This document shows, piece after piece, positions 29,004 through 42,152 of a stretch of DNA of 64,000 nt. A program made the translations under genes and the position numbers. Within the stretch, counting starts at the first letter, position 1; each line of letters starts with the position of its first letter. This DNA is from Urophycis tenuis (taxonomy: Eukaryota > Chordata > Actinopteri > Gadiformes > Phycidae): the NCBI GenBank assembly GCA_036785325.1, contig JAXIVH010000208.1, positions 1 through 64,000 of the forward strand, in the 5' to 3' direction. The notes beneath the pieces are model-generated. The model was not told where the DNA came from. It did not search any database and worked only from the letters and a program-made list of their open reading frames with translations.

Positions 29004-32000
29004 ATCATCCATTGCTGTAAATGACGGCTATGGCCTCAGTTTCCTTAAGGTTAAAAGATAAATGTAATGTCCCTGTCTGGTTGCAATAAGTCTTGGCGCT
29101 ATGGTTGGAGGATGCAAGTGCTATGCTGCTGGTGGCCTTGTGCAGCCCATACAATATAACACAACGCTGACTTCACTTCTAATGGGATTTATCAGAGATC
29201 ACAGTCACCCAACTGCCTTGGCACTCGGTGTCCAAATTCATTTACAGGTAATGAGCCTGCAGACCTGGGAGAAAAATGATACAAATAAGAAGCTATATAT
29301 GGAATGCCATTTGAGTCAATACATAACTATCAAGTCGAAGTCCTGAAGGAAATTCATGAGGCAGTGGATAAATATAAATTAGTCAATATATACTATACTC
29401 AAATTAATACATGTTTATGTGTTATTTCATTGCATTTTTCTACTACTTTTATTTATTTTAGGGACCTTTTTTTCATATTGATTTTTATTTTATTTTAATG
29501 AATGCCACATTTATTTCACTCGTTATTTATTAACAAGTTCAATTCAAGAACATGCTGTTGTCATCAGTGCAGGCAAAGGTAAGTCTTCTTTTGTGTGGCC
29601 TTACAAAGGAAAACGGTAGGAAGCATCAGCGGTTGAAATACAGTTGAACCATGCCTTTCATTTTATAGAGGACTGTTTCCTGAACTGGCTGAGCTGAAGC
29701 CACCAGGCCTTATAGCGCTAATCATTTGTAGGTGTCAGCTAACTTGCTAGCTCACTTGAAATAAACAAGTCCTGTGTTTACACACACCCTTAAGGTATTG
29801 TTATAAAAATTACCTAAGCCCTAAAACAACATTAACAGTGTAGCAGTCAAGACAGACAAATAAATATAAATATTACAAATACAAATATAAACTAGAAAAC
29901 GCAATTCCAAGGAATTACCATGGCATTAAAATGTAAAAAGGCTGCAGTGTAAACTAGAAAATGTGTGCATAGAAATGACTGTGATCTTTCTGATCAATAC
30001 TTCGCTAGCTAGCGCTCTTAAGTTTGCACTCTCATATCAAGACAACATTAACGAAAGGTTGACGAAAAAATCAATGACCCCCAACAAACACCCAAAACTG
30101 GAAAACTTACCTTGGTTGTAATTTCAGATATTTGTATCAAATGGCAGTTTGACGAGCGAATCAATTGCACGGCAGTGAATTGAGCAGAGGATAGTGAAAA
30201 GGTTCACAGCTGTAGCGTGTGTCAATCATGCCAATGCTGCTTAATCGTTCTCAGCTGGAAAGTTGATTAGCGGAGTCATAGTAACAATGGGATTACGGGC
30301 TCAGTTAGTTGTAGGCTATCTATACAGGGAATTTCATGCTTTTTTAATCACAAATAGCTCAAAACTTATAAAGGTTTCATATCTGAAAAGTAGATAGCAC
30401 ACCTACAATCAACGAGACCTTTGTAATGACGTTAGATCTGTATCATGCGATCCAATGGTACGGCGGGAATTAATTGCAGAAAAAAGTCGCGAGAATAATT
30501 ATAAAGTGGGATAACAGTTCATGGCATGACATAATGCCATGAAATAAGAGTGAAGCCATTGATACCTGCAATTTCAAGTTACTCAGGACTACTAATGAGA
30601 TATGCTAATGTAGCCCAGGCTTCATAAGCTGAGTAAAAGTTAAAAGAAAAAAAGAGTAAAAGTCAGTTATTTAGTCCGTATGAATATGGGAGAGAGAGAT
30701 AGGGATTTATAGGGTTAACCGCATCGGGTGGAGCAGACAGACGTGCGTCATGACGTCCTGGCGCAGCGGCGTTGCAGGTGCGCACGACTCGATAATTAGT
30801 ATGAGAGGAGAAAACGCACCGTTCGGTTGCACGAGGAACGCTCTGATTGAAAAATACCTAGAAGTAGTTAATACTAAGTGAAAAAGTCGGAAAACACTGC
30901 GAGCTGACTCACCAGTCCACGATTGATGTTGCCCGCTCGGCGGTGAGTTGAATATGTATTTTGAATTAAAAAGGCGTCGAGTAAAGGTTTGTGTGCGTCA
31001 GTGCTAACTTGGCGCTAACTGCTAAATTGATACCTCGTGTGTTAGCCACCAGTGTAGCGACCAAGGTGAGTTAGCATTGAACTCGGCTAACAGAGCTAAC
31101 GCACGAGTTAATTGCTAACATCGTGGGGTATTTCTAAATGCTGACAAAATGCGAAGCTATTGTGTGTGTGTGTGTGTATTGTATGGAAGGGGATTAATCC
31201 GAAAAATTGATGTTAAAAGGCTAATTTGAGTTATTTGAGTTTTTATTTCATTCATACTGGTAAAGTGAGAATAAGATATTTTTTGTTAATTGATTTAAAT
31301 TAATATATAGGTCATATTTATGTTATTATTTATTTTAACTAAGAAGCAATGGCCTGTAGTGATTTAATTTACTAAGATGAATGAATGTGACCTGTTCTAC
31401 AGGTCAGGTTTTTGTGAAAGGTTTTGATTCGGTGACGCTTGATGTCGAGAGAGGACATCAGCGACACCAGTAATCGACGATAAATAAGATACCAGCACTG
31501 GATAGCCACCAGGGGGCTTCCATACATCTGCTGGAGATACGGATCCAAAGAACCAGATGGCCGGAACTCAAGAATCAACTGAACTACCTCCCAAACCTGC
31601 GGTGTGGTAGGACCAGTGAAACATACAAAGATTAAAGGGCCCCGACTATACAAAATAAACTGAGCTCATAACAAAAGAAGAAAACACCATAAAGACATTT
31701 TTCTATATATTTCTATTTTATTTCGCGCGCATTTTATTATTTTCCATGTTCAAAATTGTTGTTCATATTGTTCATGTTTGATGTTTACCAATACAGTTTT
31801 TGAAACTATATTTTGTGTGAGTATGGTCAATGCTGATGTTCCATCCTGGGCTCCATGAGCGTTAACCTAGAATCCTGGTAACTGGTCCAAACTGCGAATT
31901 GAAACCGAAACCCAAAAATACCTGTAACCTCATAAGGCAAAGAGGGGTTACACTAACCATTTGACCAATCACAACAGAGTGGGTAAGGTGACCAATCAGA

Positions 32001-32739
32001 GCAGACTGGGCTCATCAGGAGCAAGGCCTTAAAGAGACCAGAGCTAAAACCGAGCGTTTTTGACCGGTTGAAAGGAAAATGGTGAAAATGGTGGTCGAAT
32101 AATAAGGTATTTGTAACATTAATGCATGTAAACCTATTTTGGAAGTACCCAAAATTGAATTATTAACCACAAAAAGTGCATACTATGAACACTTTAAGGC
32201 TGTTGTGTTGTAATTTATTGATTCAACTCTTTTGTAGGCCCAAGTACCATTATCCACCTCTCAATATGGCTCAGGATGGCCTGACACTTACAATGATACA
32301 GAAGGAAAAGGGATGAAGTCCTTCTGAAGTGTCCAAATACTTTGTACACTGACAGATGGCTTGTTAGAGACTTGCCAAGACATTGTGGAAAAGTGATTTT
32401 TTATTTTATTTTTTAGTTTTTCATCCCACTGTGACCTCTCTTTGCTGTCATACATGGGAACAAAATAACCCATCTTTTTAATTTTATTAGAAAAATACAA
32501 CGGTAACACTTTACAATAAGCGTACTACATCCATTGACAGTTAATGCAGTCATAAGCATTATTATATAGCATTAGCATAGGGGTTAGCGTTGGGAACATA
32601 ACCCGAATACCTTGGTCAACCTAAACACCATGACCTTAGTCAATATGACTACCATTGGAATATGATTACTAGATTATTAATTAGCTTGTTCACTGCATAA
32701 CCGGTCATTTTTGCCACTACCAAATCCGACATGCTACAT
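29004..32739. other. Spacer of the inverted duplication, no supported gene
   Basis: Short open frames (for example 29101-29346 and 31372-31653 on the minus strand) match nothing I recognise. 29770-29880 is an inverted copy of a segment from the left arm (about 26830-26915). The stretch 30720-30960 is relatively GC- and CpG-rich, with tgacgt motifs, and could be a promoter-like region. The stretch 32500-32530 resembles a MITE edge (acactttacaataag). Confidence 0.5.
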
Positions 32740-32962
32740 CTTTGTGTACGCTATTACCTCTATAGTGTATGCCTGGATGTATGTACATTTATGTATATTT
32801 TTTGTGTATTGTTTGTATATTGTTTAAGTAGGTTTTTATTATATATTTATATATTCTAACACTCTAGGTAGAGTGTATGTCTCTTCTTTTTTTCCCTGGA
32901 GTATTGTAACGAATGCAATTTCCCTCAGGGATCATTAAAGTATTTCTGTCTGTCTGTCTAGC
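32740..32962 (+). mobile_element. LINE 3' end with (TCTG)n tail
   Basis: A tail of the type AATTTCCCTCAGGGATCATTAAAGT is followed by four TCTG units (32946-32961). This is typical of L2/CR1 LINE 3' ends in fish. No coding part remains. Confidence 0.6.
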
Positions 32963-34639
32963 TGATGCTTATTACTCATTAACTAATGTTAATAATGAAT
33001 GGATGGTAATTAATATTGTGTATGTGTATAATGGAGAGAGAGAGAGAGCTCATCAATGCTGTCTTCCACTAGGTGGAACTGTAGTAAAGACTGAGAACCA
33101 AACAGGTTTTTGTTTTCATTTTAAATCGCAGGTGTTTGTTTCCTGTCACACTATTTTGTAAAATAAATGGAAAATGCTGTATGTAGTCCAAAGCAGAAAA
33201 AACACTGAAACCTTACAATGAATCTTTTGCTCTACAGCTGGATCACATCAGGTTTTTTTTTTATACTGAACAGTATGTTTTGGGCCACAACTTGCAAAGT
33301 TGTTTGTGAACAAGACTGGATAAAAGCTAAATGTATATGTTTCCTGCACAACAAGGGGACACTAATTCACAAGCACAGTCATTTCAGGAATTACACTAAA
33401 GGAAATTACAGTTTTTTATTAGTATATGGGGCTGATCGCTGAACATTTCTTTAAGAAGAAATTCAGCAACCAACGTGGCAGCCTTTTTTTTCCTTGATCA
33501 ATATTGGTAGCAGTTGAACAGCCCAGTTACATTACACCTTATTGTTCTGTGTATCACACAGCATGGCAAAAAAGAAGGGGGCAAAAGACCACGTTAGGAC
33601 GTTATGTTATTTACCATTAAGACTTTACGAACGTTGCGTTTATTAACTGTGGTCAGTTAAACTTAAAGTGATGGTTCGGAGTAAAATTCACCCTGAGGTA
33701 ATTTCCATCAATAATCCAGCCAAATACCCCCTCAGATGCATTTTTAGCGACGGTCAATATTTATCAAGTTTAGGGGTATCAGCCGAATGGCTTAGTATTG
33801 GAGTGTCCGGTACTGTGTGTATATCTCGTAAATTACCCCACTAATAATGCATGGATTGTTACCCAACTTCTGTAGTAGTACATATATGGTCTGTACTCAC
33901 AAAACGAGGCATTTTAAAGTTTGTAAGTACACCAGGAGTTTATTTAAAAGAGCACTTTTCTGATAGCTTCAACTAGCTGTTGCTAAGGCTACCGCTGTGT
34001 CGACGTCTCTTCCGTCTTTCCGGATAAGTTCGTAAAAGTCAAATTCAAAACTCACAAGTGTAAGGAAAAAGTTAGTGAATTCAACACTCCATCTAATTTC
34101 AAGTATTCAATTATTCCAGTTGTCAATACATTTCGATGGAGTGTTGAATTCACTAAGAGTAAATATGTGGTTATAACTCTGGCACGGTCTTTTTTCAAAG
34201 GAAAATGGATCGATTCGGAGACCAGAATGGACAAAACGAGTAGTTGAGTAAATTGGAATGCAGCTACTCGCCCTAAGACCAAACAACCCCAATCTTATCT
34301 GCTTTCGGCCCCCCTCAACCGGCACTGACCTCGGCCAAGGCCGCTGCTGTAACAACTTTCCCTGGAGAACGCTGCAGTGAGACGCTCTTCCATACCTTCA
34401 CCCACTTCCCTCACGGACACCTGTTGATTGTTGACTCTGTCTGTCTGGGACCCGATGAGGGTTGTCTCCATGGCAACTTGCTGTGTTATCGCTATGACAT
34501 GCGGACTGAGGCTCCCAGATTGTTATGCCAGGCAAGACGACTCTCCAGGCCTACACACACACACAAACTCATACAGATATACAGATATGCAACTCACCCC
34601 TATCCCCCATCACCACGCCTTTGCCGCTTTTTACCCCCC
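32963..34639. other. Spacer, unclassified, with a perfect hairpin
   Basis: No gene is recognised. The sequence around 33660-34070 has the look of a decayed MITE, but I cannot find its second end. A 21-bp perfect inverted repeat lies at 34073-34155. Open frames near 34424-34770 have no family I know. Confidence 0.5.
34073..34155. repeat. Perfect 21-bp inverted repeat, 41-nt loop
   Basis: The arm 34073-34093 (TAGTGAATTCAACACTCCAT plus C) is exactly complementary to 34135-34155. The transcript would form a hairpin of pre-miRNA-like size. It may equally be the core of a MITE. Confidence 0.8.
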
Positions 34640-35028
34640 CCAGCGCGGCAGGCGGGTCTGTGACCAGCGCCGCAGATGATCTGCAGGACCGGATGGCCGC
34701 TTGTCTGTGCTGGGCCACCTACAACCCCCAACCCCCTACCCTGTTGCAAGTCCTGAGTTTCATGTTGTAAAGTGTTCTTATGTGTGCTTATGTTGCTGAG
34801 GTGTTTTTTTATGCCCACACACTGCTCCCCACAGGAACATAGTCTGAGGGGATGCTTTTTTTTCTCTCCTCCCTCTCCTCATGTTACTGTATTCTGTATT
34901 TTTCTTCCTGTCCTGTCTTCCTGTCCTGTCTACCCCCTTGTCATATTGTATGTTATGTTGTATATGTACGGACGGGTTGACGGTCAATGTGAATTTCTCC
35001 TAAAGGGGATTAATAAAGGAATATCTAT
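34640..35028 (+). mobile_element. L2-like LINE 3' end
   Basis: Inverted counterpart of 27100-27474, ending gaatttctcctaaaggggat and then taataaaggaatatctatct. It marks the inner end of the right duplication arm. The adjacent hAT insertion duplicated the 8 bp ctaccttg at its edge. Confidence 0.8.
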
Positions 35029-35436
35029 CTACCTTGTAGGCTTGTCACGATACTAGAATTTCAACTTCGATACCGATACCCAGTTCAGTATCGATACTCG
35101 ATACCATTTCGATACCACACGGAACAAATTAAAGCACAGGCTTTTTTTACTTTGCTGTAAAACTTTTTTTTATTGCACATACTGTAACATTGATACAATA
35201 TTTTTGTATAAAATTGTATGAGGTAGTGCAAAACACAATAGTCCAACTTCAGTATTGAACCTCAATGACATAACAAACCTGAAAAAATAACCAGCCAGGA
35301 TAATCTGGAACCAATGACACATTCTTAAGTTGTCTGGGGTAGTGCAAAACATGTCTGAGGTAGTGAAGAAGAATAACACTCACCACTTACAGTAACATCA
35401 ACAGTTAACAAAATCTTAGTTGTCTGAGTATAGACC

Positions 35437-35437
<1 letters not shown>

Positions 35438-35489
<52 letters not shown>
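35438..35489. repeat. (AAT)n microsatellite
   Basis: About 17 AAT units inside the hAT element, downstream of the transposase. Confidence 0.95.
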
Positions 35490-35492
<3 letters not shown>

Positions 35493-35701
35493 CAAAAGAA
35501 AATAACAAATACTTTCAGTTCTTGGCTATCTCAGAGAGAACATTGGCAACTAATTAACATCCAAATCTTTGTAAAACAGTATTCGTGTACCAGCTACACC
35601 TTTTCAAAATGTGCTGAGAAAAATATTAAAACGTACATAAGGCAACGAAGGGCACACTTTGTGTGCTCACTCAGAATGCTCTGTCTAAAAGCTGTATGAC
35701 C

Positions 35702-37766
35702 TCACTGGCCCAGGGGCCCACTGCTACCCTGAATTTTCTTTGCTAGTTTGAGATTTTTTGCTGTAAACACAAGCATGTTAATATGCTCCTCAGTAAGTCG
35801 TGCCCTTTTTGGGCTGCAAATAATCCCCGAAGTACTAAATACTCGCTCTGAAGCACAACTTGTAGCAGCTATGCACAAGTATTTTTTGGCACATTGGGCA
35901 AGGTGTGGCAAAGTGCTTTGATGTGTTTTCCACCATGTTAGTGGGTCCCCCTTTTCAGCATCCAGCTCAGGCAGCTTTTCATAAACCATGAACTCGCCCC
36001 TGATCCCAACTTCTGCTTCATCATTATCATCATCATCTCCATGTCGTCTCTTTTTTTCACCCTGAATGTTTGTTAAAAGTCCCTTAAGATCTTTTCTTGC
36101 TTTCTTTGTGGGTTGGCTGGCAGCCGGAGGTGATGGTTGTGGAGCGACTCTCAACTCTACCTGATTCTCCACAAGATCTTGTTTAACTTCCTCTTTTAAT
36201 GTTGGAAAACTGTCCTTGAACCGTGGGTCTAGATAGGTGGCTGTGTTAAGCAACAGCTGCATATACCTGTCCTCATACCTTTTCTCAAAGTCCTCCCTAA
36301 TTTTGTCTATCAGCTGGCATTTTAGGTTGCTGTCATTGACATTAATTGTCAAAGCTGAATTTAGCTTCCAGATTAGAGATAGGACTGAGGAAAGAGTGGT
36401 ATGTTTTTCTCCACTTAGAGCATCTGTGAAATCGCTTATTCGAGTATTGTTATATCTGAATCTTTTGGCATTAGGTGCCACTTTTTCCTGTCATCTGCTA
36501 AAACAGCACAGACTGGCTGTTGCTGTTCTAGAAACCGCTCCACCATTTCATAAGACGAATCCCACCGGGTTGGCTCATCATGGATCAGCATGTGAATGAA
36601 ATCTTTCCCCAGCAATTCTTCTTGTTTCTTTTTTAGCTGTCTGACCAACTTTGGTGACCTGCTGAAAGCTGCTACTGTCTTTCTCAATCTAGATAATGCT
36701 CCAGCGACACGTTCTATCTCCAGGCCCTTGTTAATGGCCAAATGGAGGTTGTGCCCAAAGCAGGGGACCCATGTTAAATCCTCCTTAAATGCTTTTATAT
36801 TATTTGAAGCATTGTCTGTAGTGATTCCTGCCATATGTGACATATCTAGCTTCCATATGTCCTGTATAGTTTCCTCCATCGCCTCTCTTAAGTTTTCCCC
36901 TGAGTGATCTGTTTGCAGCCCTACACAACCCAAACACCAGCTCTGTATGTCCCAGGACTCAGTTATAAACTGTAAAGTTACTGCCATGTACGAAGCTGCT
37001 GCTCTGCTGGTCCAAAGGTCCGTTGTGCATGAATAATATGGTTTCTCTGAAAGCTGATCCATGATGAGCTGTTTTGTTTCATCGTATAATGCAGGGATTT
37101 CAGTGCTCATAAAATGATTACGTGAAGGAAGATCATACCTTGGATTTAACTGTTTAAGAAGTTGTTTGAACCCAGGTTTCTCTACTGTGTAAATGGGAAC
37201 CATATCCATGCACACATACTCTGATACAGCCCTGTTTATTTTCTTCGCTTCTCGTGACTTTGGATCATAATGCCTTTGCTGCTCGAACACTGCTGTTAGC
37301 GAAAGCTGTTGGTGTTTTGGTGTCGCTGCAGCCGGTCGACTCGCTGCAGCCGATCGACTCTCCTCAGCGTCACTCTGGAGCTATAAGAGAAACATCACAC
37401 TTAGCAGACGCAAATACGTTTGTATCTCGTTAGATTAAAGCAGTCGATTAGGATTACTAGTGCTGCGGGCATGCCTGCTAACGTTGGCAACAAGCCCCAT
37501 GTAACATTACGTTTTGGACTAACGCTAGCTAGCTAGGATGTAAATACAAATACAAATAGGATGTAAATACAACTCAGTTCAATCATGATCAAACGGGAGA
37601 TTACCTCTCGAAATTCCTTGTACAGACTGGGATGTCGGTCACGCAGGTGCTTGCTCAAGTTTGTCGTGCTGCTGCTCTTGGTCTGCAACACTCGGTAGCA
37701 GTGTTTACATATCCTTTGCCTTTCCGCGTTCATCTGCTTCGTAGGCAAAATACTTCCAAACAACAC
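35702..37766 (-). pseudogene. hAT transposase, broken
   Basis: The transposase inserts and excises the element. The exon around 37605-37790 encodes a BED zinc finger (ICKHCYRVLQTKSSSTTNLS, HLRDRH). Its first half (VVWKYFAYEADERG) lies in another frame, so there is a break near 37720. After an intron with good borders (37381-37604) the main exon runs from 37380: TTDLWTSRAAASYMAVT with a catalytic Asp, AGITTDNASNNIKA with the second, then CFGHNLHLA. A second frame change with a small deletion lies at 36436-36481. The hATC dimerisation region ends it (CASERVFSTSG, then LTEEHINMLVF). It is not functional as written. Confidence 0.9.
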
Positions 37767-38280
37767 TTCTGCTATTTTCCTTGTCGACCAGGACTAGCCA
37801 CGGAGGCTCTGCTGCGACACTTGCCATGGTTTTATTTCTCCATTCAATCGCATTTAGCCGTAGCGAGACATTAACAACCAGTGCTCGGTTCGTTTGCCCC
37901 GTGCACTAATAACAAGCCGGGACACGTGATGAGTTCAGCGTGCAGAGCGAGAAAGCAGACCATAGGAGCAGAGTATCGATAGTATCGATACTACAGCAAG
38001 CCAGTATCGTATCCGTTTACAATGTTTAGTATCGAGTAAGTACCGAAGTATCGATATTTTTGACAAGCTTACTACCTTGAGACAGGAGCAGGAGTTTGAT
38101 TCCTGTTTACTATTGCTCTTTCTGTTGCTGTTGATGCTAATGATCATGAAAATACTCCAACAGATTAAGGGAGATATTCTCTTTTAGATCTTCAGTTCCG
38201 CAATTGAACCTTGTTTGTCTTAAGGACCAAGTGAAGTCGTATGGGGCCACCAAGAGTCCTGTGTTTACACACACCCTTAA

Positions 38281-38751
38281 AGGGATATTCCGCCATTTTT
38301 GGAAATAAGCTCATTTTCCACCTTCCCTCGAGCAAAACAATCGATCTTTACCCTTTTCCCGTTCATCCAGCCGTTCTGTGAGTCTGGCGGTACAACTTTT
38401 AGCTGTAGCTTAGCATAGATCATTGAATCGGATTAGACCATTGGCATCTCGCCCGCTTAGAAGTGACTACGATTTCCGGAATTTTTCCCATTTAAAACTT
38501 GTCTCTTCTCAAGTTTGAAAGTGCAATAAGACCGCGATTTTCTAGGCTGACTTTACCCGGAACTATACTCTCATTCTGGCGTAATAATCAAGGAAAGTTG
38601 CAAAGGTAACATGGGCGCAGTGATATGACGCGCCTCAAAGTATAGTCCCGGTATACCACCGGTAATAGCAGGTAATCACGTTGGTTGTATTGCCGGAAGA
38701 AGCCTACAGGGACTATTGAGGCGCTGCGTCATATCACTGCGCCCATTCAGA
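38281..38751. mobile_element. MITE-like repeat, one end visible
   Basis: It begins TTAAAGGGATATTCCGCCA, a start I recognise from abundant fish MITEs. It contains complementary internal segments (tgatatgacgcgcctcaaag against gaggcgctgcgtcatatca). The second end is lost where the Tc1 copy abuts. Confidence 0.55.
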
Positions 38752-40147
38752 CTCAAAATAAAAGTGGAAAAATCAGATCACAGGCTGATCCAACTTCTGT
38801 GGAAATTCCTCAAGACAATTCAAAATGAGGCTCAGAAGTGTTTTGCCTCCACCTGCCTTCATGCACTCCCTACAATGTCTGGGCATGCTCCTGATGAGAT
38901 GACGGATGTTCTTCTAAGGGATCTCCTCCCAGTCCTGGATCTGGGCATCAGTCAACTCTTGGACAGTCTGCAGTGTGATGTGGCCTCTGTGGATGGGACC
39001 AGACATGATCTCCCAGATGTGCTCGATTGGATTCAGGTCTGGGGAACGGGCAGGCCAGTCAATAGCATCAATGCCTTCGTCATGCAGGAACTGCTGACAC
39101 TCCAGCCACATGAGGCTGAGCATTGTCATGCATGAGAAGGAACCCAGGGACCACTGCACCAGCATATGGTCTGACAATGGGTCTGAGGATCTCATCCCGG
39201 TACCTAATGGTAGTCCTGGTACCTCTGGCTAGCACATGGAGGTCTGTGCTGCCCTCCAAAGATATGCATCCCCAGACCATCAATGACTCACCTCCAAACC
39301 GGTCATGCTGGAGGATGTTGCACGCAATAGAACGTTCTCCACGGTGTCTCCAGCCTCTGTCAAGTCTGTCACACGTGCTCAGTGTGAACCTGCTCTCATC
39401 AGTGAAGAGCACAGGGTGCCAATGGAGAATCTGCCAATCCTGTGTCAAATGCCAATTGGGCTGTACAGTGTTGGGCTGTGATCACAGGCCCCACTTGTGG
39501 ATTTCGGGCTCTCATGCCACCCTCATGGAGTCTCTGGAGTTTCTCACAGTTTGAGCGGAAACATTCACATTAGTGGCCTGCTGAAGGTCGTTTTGTAGGG
39601 CTCTGGCAGTGCTCCTCCTGTTCATCCTTGCACAAATGACCAGATAGCGGTCCTGCTGCTGGGTTGTTGTCCTCCTACTGCCCCCTCCACGTCTCCTGGT
39701 GTACTGGCCTGTCTCCTGCTATCTCCTTCAGGGTCTTGACACTGGGCTGCGAGACCCGGAATACCTTCTTGCCACAGCGCAAATTAATGTGCCATCCTGG
39801 ATGAGCTGCACTATCTGAGCAACTTCTGTGGGATGCAGACATCGCATCATGCTACCCCTAGCAGTGAGAGCACTGGCAAAATGCAAAAGTATCCAAAAAT
39901 CAGCAAGAAAGGATCAGGACAGGAAAATGGTCTCTGGCCACCACCGATAGAACCATTCCTTGATAGGGTTTGTCTTGCAGATTGCCTATCATTTCCACCT
40001 GTTGTCTGTTCCACTTGCACAACAGCAGGTAACATTTATTCAATATCAGATTTGCTTCCTAACTGGACAGGTTGATATCCCATAAGTGTTATTGACTAGG
40101 TTACATTGCAATGATTATGTGTTCCCTTTATTTTATTTGAGCAGTAT
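38752..40147 (-). mobile_element. Tc1-like transposon, nearly complete but broken
   Basis: On the minus strand the transposase reads HPVLFTDESRFTLS with the first Asp, then MVWGCISLEG, LLMHDNAQPHVAG with the second Asp, and SPDLNPIEHIWEIM with the Glu. There is a frameshift at about 39080-39130 and more decay upstream. Its 5' end (gtgttccctttattttattt near 40140) is a Tc1-type terminal repeat. The 3' end is truncated at the adjacent MITE. Confidence 0.88.
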
Positions 40148-40292
40148 TGTCACTAAGATGAACAAAGTATTTACAAATTTGAGATTGTAAGTCTGGCTCT
40201 CTGGTCTTTCCCCTGAGACAGGAATTTGATTTCTCTTTCCTATTGCTCATTTAACCTTTCTGTTTTCTTTTCGTGATACAGGCTTTAGATAA

Positions 40293-41158
40293 GATAAGAT
40301 AAGATAAGATATTCCTTTATTAATCCCCCTTAGGAGAAATTCACAGTGACCAGCAGTACAGGGGATAGATGTGCAGTAAGAGCCTGGCTAAAGTCAATAC
40401 ACAATAAACAATAAATTAGATTAAATACGAGCTCTTAAGTCAGGTCGGTGACGAGTGAGAACCTGTGTGCATACGAGTGTCCTTGATAGCTGTTTGTGGT
40501 GCAAAATGCAAAGTAGATAGATGCAAATATGCGGAAAGTGCAAGGTGCAAGATGTCCAAATTTATACAGGTATTCCAGGTACAACATATGAATAGACCTG
40601 GACTAACAACGGCTAGGACACAGAACAAGGTGTGTGGTGTGGTGTATGTGAAAGTGAAGTTCAGTCCATTCCATTTGTCTGGTGGTGTTGGAGCTTCCTG
40701 AGCCTGATGGTTGGTGGGATGAGGGAGCGCCCAAGCACTTTGAGGCACTTGGCTGAGTGAGCATGTGGCTGAACGTGTTCCTGAGTTGCTTCAGTTGCTT
40801 CAGTTCGGCATAGTGAGGCTGAGAGGGTAGTTCCGGGTCGCCAGCAGCTTTCCCCTCGTCCTCCTCACTGTCGCCGCCTCCGCACAGTCCAGCTTCATCC
40901 CCCCTGCAGAGCTCGCCGTCCTCCCCGGCTTGTACAGCTTCCTGGCACCACCGCTCCCAATGCTTCCTCCCCAGCACACGGTAGTGAAGAAGGTGACACT
41001 GGCCACCACAGGCTGGTAGACCATCCGTAGCAGCATGTTGCACGCAATGAAAGATGACAGATGGACAGTGGTTATCAATGAGATGAACAGACATAAGATG
41101 AAAATGGCTAGAAAACAGTCTGGGGTGTGTGGTGTGGTATACAATTACACAAAAGGCT
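40293..41158 (-). mobile_element. L2-type LINE, 3' fragment
   Basis: The minus-strand frames show SVTFFTTVCWGGSIGSGG and then GMKLDCAEAATVRRTRGKL, the C-terminus found in the L2 copy at 50345-52045, with one frameshift. It ends in a (AGATA)n tail at 40293-40313. It is absent from the left arm. Confidence 0.85.
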
Positions 41159-41285
41159 TATTACCATGCGAGTTGACTGCTAGTCTTTTTTTGATTTTCT
41201 GTAGCTCACTCTAGCTAATTCCGCAATTTACTCATTCTATTCTGTAAAGTAAAAGCATATCACCTTCAATGGTGGCCAAAAACGA

Positions 41286-41697
41286 GTGAAACCTTTGACG
41301 GAGGTACCAGCTGGTCGACTGGTACCTCCATCACTAGAAGGAGGAAAAGGTCAGAAATCTCAACTCTTCTCCGTTTTGGCACCGCAGTGGTGGAACAAGC
41401 TCCCTGCCAATATCAGGACTGCAGAGTCACTCCCCATCTTCCAGAAGAGACTCAAGACCCACTTGTTCAGAGTTCACCTGAACCCTGTATAAAATCCACC
41501 CTCATAATCGTATTTGTTGTATGTCTTGGCACTATAATCGCTCTTTGTAACTTGGCACTTAGTCGGAGATGTTGTATACTAGCAACGGTTAACCTAGCAA
41601 TTGAAATGCTTGAAACTTGTTCTGGTGACTTTCTTACTGTATTAGCAGAAATTAAATGTTTCACCTTCTTATGACAAACGTACTCTTTTAAGTCACA
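41286..41697 (+). mobile_element. LINE 3' fragment
   Basis: The open frame 41286-41492 reads EVPAGRLVPPSLEGGKGQ, then APQWWNKLPANIRTAE, then LKTHLFRVHLNP. The same tail occurs at 25014, 21150, 48012 and 49393. It is the inverted partner of the fragment upstream of ACOT-A. Confidence 0.82.
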
Positions 41698-42152
41698 GTA
41701 TTTCAAAGTAAATACCTTCAAGCCATAAAACCAACAATCTTAAGGTCAACACAGACAAATAAATGCATATTCAATTATCATGGAATTACCTGTATAAAGT
41801 CAAATATTGAAACAAGTTGCTTTGTAATCTGTCACAAACGATACTGTGAGCCTGAGGACATGTAGAAGTTAAAGGTGTCAGGAAGAAGTAGTCTATATAT
41901 GTCTTCGGATGATCGCTGACCAGTTGTTGAGTGCGGAGTCATCCCTTCTGGTGGATTACATTCATGTAGAATTTATGCATTGAAGGATCCATATATTCCA
42001 GGTAAAGTTCATCTTCTAAAGTAAATGGCTTGGTGGTTTACTACAACCTTAAAGTAACTAAATAGCGTTACATTTGTATTCAAAATGTTTCTACAATACC
42101 TTAATTGAACTGAACATTGTGGCTACACTTTCTTATTCACAGATTATCAGCT

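Larger units (their letters stand above)
35037..38071 (-). mobile_element. hAT transposon (ZBED type), 3.0 kb
   Basis: The termini are TAGGCTTGTC and GACAAGCTTA. They are flanked by a perfect 8-bp duplication, ctaccttg, at 35029-35036 and 38072-38079. Subterminal regions carry repeated cgatac motifs, likely transposase-binding sites. The left arm has the matching uninterrupted sequence near 27098, so this copy landed in the right arm only. Confidence 0.95.

Noticed and set aside
31372..31653. 93-codon minus-strand frame as a gene
   Set aside because: No recognised domain, no splice or promoter support, and the surrounding sequence looks like decayed repeats.
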